Shown here piece after piece: positions 59,097 to 64,000 of a stretch of DNA of 64,000 nucleotides. Positions within the stretch are counted from its first letter, which is position 1; each line of letters opens with the position of its first letter. A program made the translations under genes and the position numbers. Below the pieces are notes generated by a model. That model worked only from the letters and a program-made list of their open reading frames with translations. It did no database searches and was not told where the DNA came from. Source of the stretch: Flammula alnicola (taxonomy: Eukaryota > Basidiomycota > Agaricomycetes > Agaricales > Strophariaceae); the NCBI GenBank assembly GCA_015499995.1, contig JADNRV010000016.1, positions 124,001 to 188,000 of the forward strand, given 5' to 3'.

Positions 59097-59412
59097 CGCT
59101 GGAGGGCGGGTATAGATCACTGAACGCAGAAATTGCAGAAATTCTTCGACGACTCATCATGGACCAAAAAATCAGAGCCAAAGCCAATGGCCCTTAAAGA
59201 TAACATGGCTAAACTGGCTGCCTAAATAGGATAGCGATCTTTGATGTCCGATCATGAACTGATGAAGCAGGTTTGGAGGAAAGGGCACTTGAAGGCAATC
59301 GGTAGAAAGAAAAATGAACTTTGTCTCAGACAATATCAACTAGGCAATATTAAATCGACTTTATAAGGTGTGCGGGCGATTACAAATAAATGAAATAGTC
59401 CTGGCTAATAAT
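59097..59412. other. Spacer upstream of pwp1
   Basis: 316 bases between the Pwp1 start and the stop of the small secreted peptide gene, both on the minus strand. No gene visible; pwp1 promoter expected here. Confidence 0.5.
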
Positions 59413-59700
59413 TTAGAGCTTGAGGTTGATGTCGAGGTAGCCCTAAGAAAAAGGTCCAGGTAAAGTCCATCAGTACAGCCGAGCGTAAGGCGAAGAAGCA
59501 TAACATACGTGGACTTCACGGGCTTGGACTGCTTCACGAGCAAAGACATCAGCAGCAGGAGCAACGGCTCTACAGGGATAATATCAAGTAAGATCCTGAA
59601 GCCGCATTTGAACACGCAAAAGGACTACTTACGCAAGTCCCATCACCGAAGAGGCAGTAGCCGCGAGGACGACAAAGAGAGCAGCAGCGGAGAATTGCAT
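59413..59700 (-). CDS. Small secreted peptide, 52 residues
   Basis: Three tiny exons on the minus strand join in frame: a signal peptide (MQFSAAALFVVLAATASSVMG), then AVAPAADVFAREAVQAREVH, then GYLDINLKL and stop (59413-59415). Both introns have GT-AG borders and a conventional length. The mature peptide is about 29 residues, without cysteines. The two ARE motifs echo the DARE repeats of the secreted protein at 15.6-16.7 kb, though no wider similarity is visible. A TATA box lies about 103 bases upstream, which supports a real, expressed gene. Function unknown; small secreted proteins of this kind are common in mushrooms. Confidence 0.7.
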
Positions 59701-62452
59701 GGCGAGATTTGGAGTGGTACGGCGCGGTTGATAATGAAAGTAAACGGGTTGTCTATGCTTCGAGGACTCGAATAATGAAGGAAGAGAAGAGAAGCCTCCG
59801 GGTTTTATACCTTCCACATAAGCGGACTGCAGTAAACGTTTCTGATCTGCAGCCCACAGCCGTCGTTTAACGGATTGAAACGTCGGTCAGGGATCGGCCA
59901 AGGAGCATCACAGTTCGTGGACCGGAGTAAGCCCGATTAATGAAACGTACTGGTATCCTTCTGTACTTGTGGCTGGGGTCAAAACTTCAGTATGACGGAA
60001 GGGAGAAGAGAATTTTTTTAAACGCTGCTCTGGTGATCCCGCGCGACGCAGTAAGTAAGGAAATCTGTGTCGAATGGTAATTTTTAAGTTGAGACAGTAC
60101 CGTTTGCTTGCTGCTCCTGCATATGGACCAGAGTGATAAACTGTAGGGAATGAAGATCAAGCCGCAAATATATAACTAAAATAAGGTGACTTGCCTTAGA
60201 AGCGCCGTCGCCTGATGACAGATTGATTTCGGGGACTCGAACAGAATTCACGGAAGTCATACCTCGGATCCGGAACTGTCAAGAACGGAATGCAGGCCTC
60301 GTTAATAAATGCCTTAGGCACTTTGCTGCGCATTGCAGTACTTCTGCGACGCTCCCATACTGTGTTGCAACACCAGTTGAGTCGGACATGACCCATATGT
60401 GGCAATTCTTGAAGGACTCCGATTGGATCAAATAAATCTTCGTAATACTGAGAATTTGAAGAGGTTTGCATTCCTGGTAACCATGTTAGTTTAACCCGTG
60501 ATATAAAAAGAATATATAATACAAAGGTACCAACCTTCAGATCAGAGCAGTGAGCAGGGCTGGATGGTGATACGTAGGCACATGACATCCGCCAGTCATG
60601 TTCCCACTACATTTTGCTGGACCGACCTCTCATCCCGGCATCAAGGCAGTCTGGGCCTGAAACGATACTTCATTTCTGCATATTCAACAAGGAAAAATGA
60701 CCGTGGCTCACCTGTCATCATTGGTGAGTTGTGGCTCTTTGCGCATCAGGAAAGAAAAGTGGCCTAGTAGCAAATTATTCTCAAACTCGATCATCATAGG
60801 CCTGCAGAGATGTAGCCTACGACATGGTCTAAGTTGGATGTGCGCAGTGAACCCGTCGCAGATATAAAAACTCGAGACATAAGCGCTATCATTCTCACCG
60901 GCCCAGTGGATGTAATATGCCATAGATTCAACACGAAGTAGAGTAATGGATGTCATTTGATCATCCGAGCATCAAGTGTTGTCGCCTGCGAAACATAAAT
61001 TATACACCTTTAACGTAGGAATACTGAATGTGCGTCTCACTGTTTAGTATTAAAAATTATCCACCGCCTAACTGGTCACGGTAGCAGAACTCGGAAATAG
61101 TGATATCCTCCGAGAACAAGTGTTAAACAAGCGCGCAGCGAAAGCAAGTATTGCTGCAGCACAATCCGTTAAAGTTTACTCGGAGAAAAGGATATGGCTG
61201 TTTACCGAGAGAAATACATGACATCAACCAATTTGGTATTCCATCCTTCAAATTTGGTCATCTTCGTTGTCCATCGCGTGGGCCCTTCGTTTTGGCTGAC
61301 AATACGCCATGTAGCATGCTCAATTTCGGCCGATGTATCGTGCTTCTGAATAGGGCGTTACTTTTGGAATCGATCTTGGTAATGTTGAAGATAGTCTCGA
61401 GCCTATTCGCAGTAGGTGACGAGGGAATTCGGTGTAAGTATTTGATGTGATGACAGCGGAAGCACAAATGATCTGGCCTTCACGTACCATTGAACTGTAT
61501 TATATGGCCGTCACGGAAATGGAAAAGGAGGTCTTGAAGGATGGGTGCGATTGATGTCGTCAAATTTGGCCTTCATGAATAGTAGACTACTTATGCTCAT
61601 CCCGGAAGGTAATTGTCGTCCAAAGCAATGCAGTTTGAGGACGAGGCCAAAAGGTCTTCTCTGAAGCCTTCACGAATTTCTTGCTCGGGCCAACGGAATA
61701 CGAGGAGGATTTCGAGTTGCTTCATAGAAGCGCAAGATGTATTTCTGAATTTTACCCTCGCCACATTATTGATCGACGCCTCCAGAATAATGATCGAATT
61801 CAGAACGTGTCTGTTCCTCTCGCTGCACGATCGTCAGGGTTTGTATTCAAGTGATCGAGAGAGGGCCAGCGGCCAGCGGTGTTTCGTCGTTTCGCCTGCT
61901 ATAGTCCGAGAGAAAAAGAAGGGCGCAGTGATAATTCCTGGCGTGGCACATCTCATCGACCGTTTAGCGCGATGGCTGCTCCCGTAGTCGGCGCCATATA
62001 ACCACAAGAAAAGCATGATTGCATGCATGCCAAGGATCCAGTCCACGATCTTTTCAAGATGGGCTTGTGCGGATATGGCATTTCGGAGTCAAAAAATGTT
62101 CAACGGAGTGGGGCAAGCCCCAACGACGATGTTGTGGTGGAGTGTCGTCCAGGGGCCACAGATTGTGTCCCTGCCCATGGCAAAAAAGTCTCGTCTGGGG
62201 TAGCAGGGAGTGGGAGGAACCCAAAGAGGATATGTCGGCGATATGTGTGGCTGTGCTGCGTTCTTCCCCTGACATACTACTGTACACAACTTTCTCTGGA
62301 GCCAACTCCACCCAATCGTTGCTTTATTTCACGACTTTTCACGACAAGTGTCACGACCTACATGTATCGCACTCCATCTCTTTGAGATATCTCGTTTTCA
62401 GCCACACTGCAAATCATAGCCCTATTCTGGTTCAACTTCCTGTCAAGCAACC
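59701..62452. other. 2.7-kb region without a confident gene
   Basis: Several coding-like fragments lie on the minus strand without assembling into a gene: 60196-60588, 60708-60956, and a stretch near 61610-61830 that reads MKQLEILLVFRWPEQEIREG. They may be remnants of a gene. The right end carries the promoter of the kelch protein gene. Confidence 0.4.
59803..59809 (-). promoter_or_regulatory. TATA box of the small secreted peptide gene
   Basis: Minus-strand TATAAAA about 103 bases upstream of the ATG at 59700, the usual spacing for fungal TATA-driven genes. Confidence 0.5.
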
Positions 62453-64000
62453 ATGCTTAAAGGTGGTCTGCAATGGAGCCTGTGCTATCTGCTCCTACTT
62501 CGGTCATTGCTATACTATGTTTCAGCGTTTGATGCTACACCCAGGTGAGTTAATATCTGTCTCTGCGCGAATACTGATTTGAACCGGGGAATGGTTGTTA
62601 TAGATGGGGTCAAGCCACAGTTGTGATCAATGACGCCCTCTTCGTCTACGGAGGAAAGACAGACGAGTTCAACTCGTATTCATATCCATCAGCACCAAAT
62701 ACCAACGATTTACTCTACCTTTCGCTATCTTCCCCATTTTCCGCCATCTCTCCACCATGGGAACTCGCCAGTAGCTCAACAAACTTGTCAACTTCCCAAG
62801 GCTCGGCACTTGCATGGGGCACTCTTTCAGCGTTCAACACCTCAGAGATACTACTCTTCGGTGGGCAGCCAGGACCAAACTCTCCGACGGTCATCGTTGA
62901 TGCTGCTGACTCTGCTGCGCTGTTGAATGTTTTTTCGCGCACAAACCCAATCTGGACCACGGAACCATCGGCCTGGGTCGGCGAACCAGTTCGGCGTATG
63001 CGACATTCAAGTGCCACCGCGCCCTCTGGATTAGTTTTCATTTTCGGAGGAGAGAAGGCGGACGGATCCAGTAACGCATTGTCAGACCACTTCTACTTCG
63101 ACCCCAACGCACCATCTTTCACACTCCTTACCTCGGACAACGCACCCCCAGATATCTACGGACATGTTTCTATCATACTTTCGGACGGCCGCATACTGGT
63201 GTTTGGAGGTTATTGCCAGTCACAAGCCACCTTACTGCCATTCTCCACGATATGGATCCTCGATACTACTAACTCGCCTTTCTCATGGACCGTCATCACC
63301 ACCGCCAATGTAACTCTTCCCTCGCCAAGGATAGACTTTGCAGCGGTCTTGATCGCGGATGGAAAAATTATTATCCACGGAGGAAGTGACGCCAGTTTGC
63401 AAACCAACTTTGGTGATGGCTGGATCCTTGATACCACCCAGAATCCCATGACATGGACTCCAGTGGACGCGTTATCGCAGTTGGGAGGCCGACGTGACCA
63501 TTTTGCAGTATCTTCAGGAGATCAAGTTATCTTTGGATTCGGTAAGTTCTTGACGAGAGCAATTTCTTTCAAGTCGATTGTAATGAAATTTCTGTCCTAG
63601 GCTATGCAGATAACGGACCTGCTCCTGCTCCTTTGCAAATCTTCAACCCTTCTTCAGGCAGCTTTGTTCCCACATATACGCCCCCACCCATAACCTCATT
63701 TACCCAGACTCTTCCTCAACCTACCCAGACAAGCAATGCCAACATACCCAGTTCAAGGCCTTTCAGCTCGACCCGTGGCATCCATCCCACTTCCACTCTC
63801 AGTCCCAATGACCCAACAGGTGGAACCACTCCGCCTGGCACCGACAGCAATAATACCACGGCCATTGCAGTCGGAACTACCTTCGGACTCCTAAGTCTTG
63901 TCGTTTTCGGACTTGGGGCAGCCTATTACGTTCGCAGACACCGGCGAACGAGTGCTGGTGGCCCTCAGTTCATGGCGTTGGGTGCAGACGACGATGATGG
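62453..64000 (+). CDS. Kelch-repeat single-pass membrane protein, 3' end outside the window
   Basis: Secretory-pathway protein with a kelch beta-propeller. Exons 62453-62544, 62604-63541 and 63601 onward keep frame. Residues 1-25 form a signal peptide (WSLCYLLLLRSLLYYVSAFD). Kelch blades: WGQATVVINDALFVYGGKTD; LAWGTLSAFNTSEILLFGGQ; RMRHSSATAPSGLVFIFGGE; IYGHVSIILSDGRILVFGGY; PRIDFAAVLIADGKIIIHGG; GRRDHFAVSSGDQVIFGFGY. A Ser/Thr/Pro-rich stalk follows (residues about 370-430), then a transmembrane helix (TAIAVGTTFGLLSLVVFGLG) and a basic cytosolic start (YYVRRHRRTSAGG). Such kelch membrane proteins are abundant in agaricomycetes; the ligand is unknown. The cytoplasmic tail is truncated by the window end. 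Confidence 0.88.

Noticed and set aside
1..64000. tRNA, rRNA and CRISPR signals
   Set aside because: No T-loop-like GGTTCRANNCC in a plausible cloverleaf, no rRNA core motifs and no regularly spaced direct repeats were noticed by eye. A covariance-model scan would be decisive.

Overview
The window is nuclear DNA of a filamentous basidiomycete, most likely an Agaricomycete (mushroom-forming fungus). The evidence is dense GT-AG introns of about 45-65 bp, a DUF6535 membrane protein, an F-box protein of the kind expanded in mushrooms, a basidiomycete CaaX mating-pheromone precursor, and housekeeping genes with typical fungal architecture. About 20 protein genes lie on both strands in no operon-like order. 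I saw no rRNA, tRNA or CRISPR.

Layout. 0.3-5.1 kb: an unidentified protein, then the mRNA export receptor Mex67. 6.7-14.2 kb: an ankyrin-repeat protein, convergent with the HOPS vacuolar tethering subunit Vam6/Vps39. 15.6-20.2 kb: a secreted His- and Lys/Ala-rich repeat protein and a large disordered nuclear-type protein with SUMO-interaction-like motifs. 20.2-24.5 kb: a gene-poor stretch with a nested transposon pair, a 410-bp hAT-like MITE inserted into an element with 263-bp inverted repeats. 24.5-32.7 kb: an F-box protein, an STK16/Env7-type kinase, a U1-type zinc-finger protein and a DUF6535 protein. 34.1 kb: a 40-residue CaaX pheromone precursor. 35.3-46.1 kb: a formin-type GBD/FH3 protein, a GMC oxidoreductase, a multi-pass membrane protein and a J-domain protein. 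46-50 kb: no confident gene. 50.3-59.1 kb: an amino-acid permease, CYP51 (ERG11) and the ribosome-biogenesis WD40 protein Pwp1. 59.4 kb: a 52-residue secreted peptide. 62.5 kb to the end: a kelch-repeat membrane protein cut by the window edge.

A notable technical feature: in at least five recognisable genes (ankyrin, Vam6, J protein, CYP51, Pwp1; possibly Mex67) the conserved reading continues only if one base is supplied at or beside a short homopolymer run. Every case has the same sign (one base missing), and two of the genes are normally essential. This looks like homopolymer under-calling in the assembly, not gene decay, so frameshifts here should not be read as pseudogenes.

The most biologically interesting items are the pheromone precursor (mating-type function, with no STE3 receptor visible in the window), the nested transposon with an exactly readable 8-bp target duplication, and the repeat-built secreted proteins.
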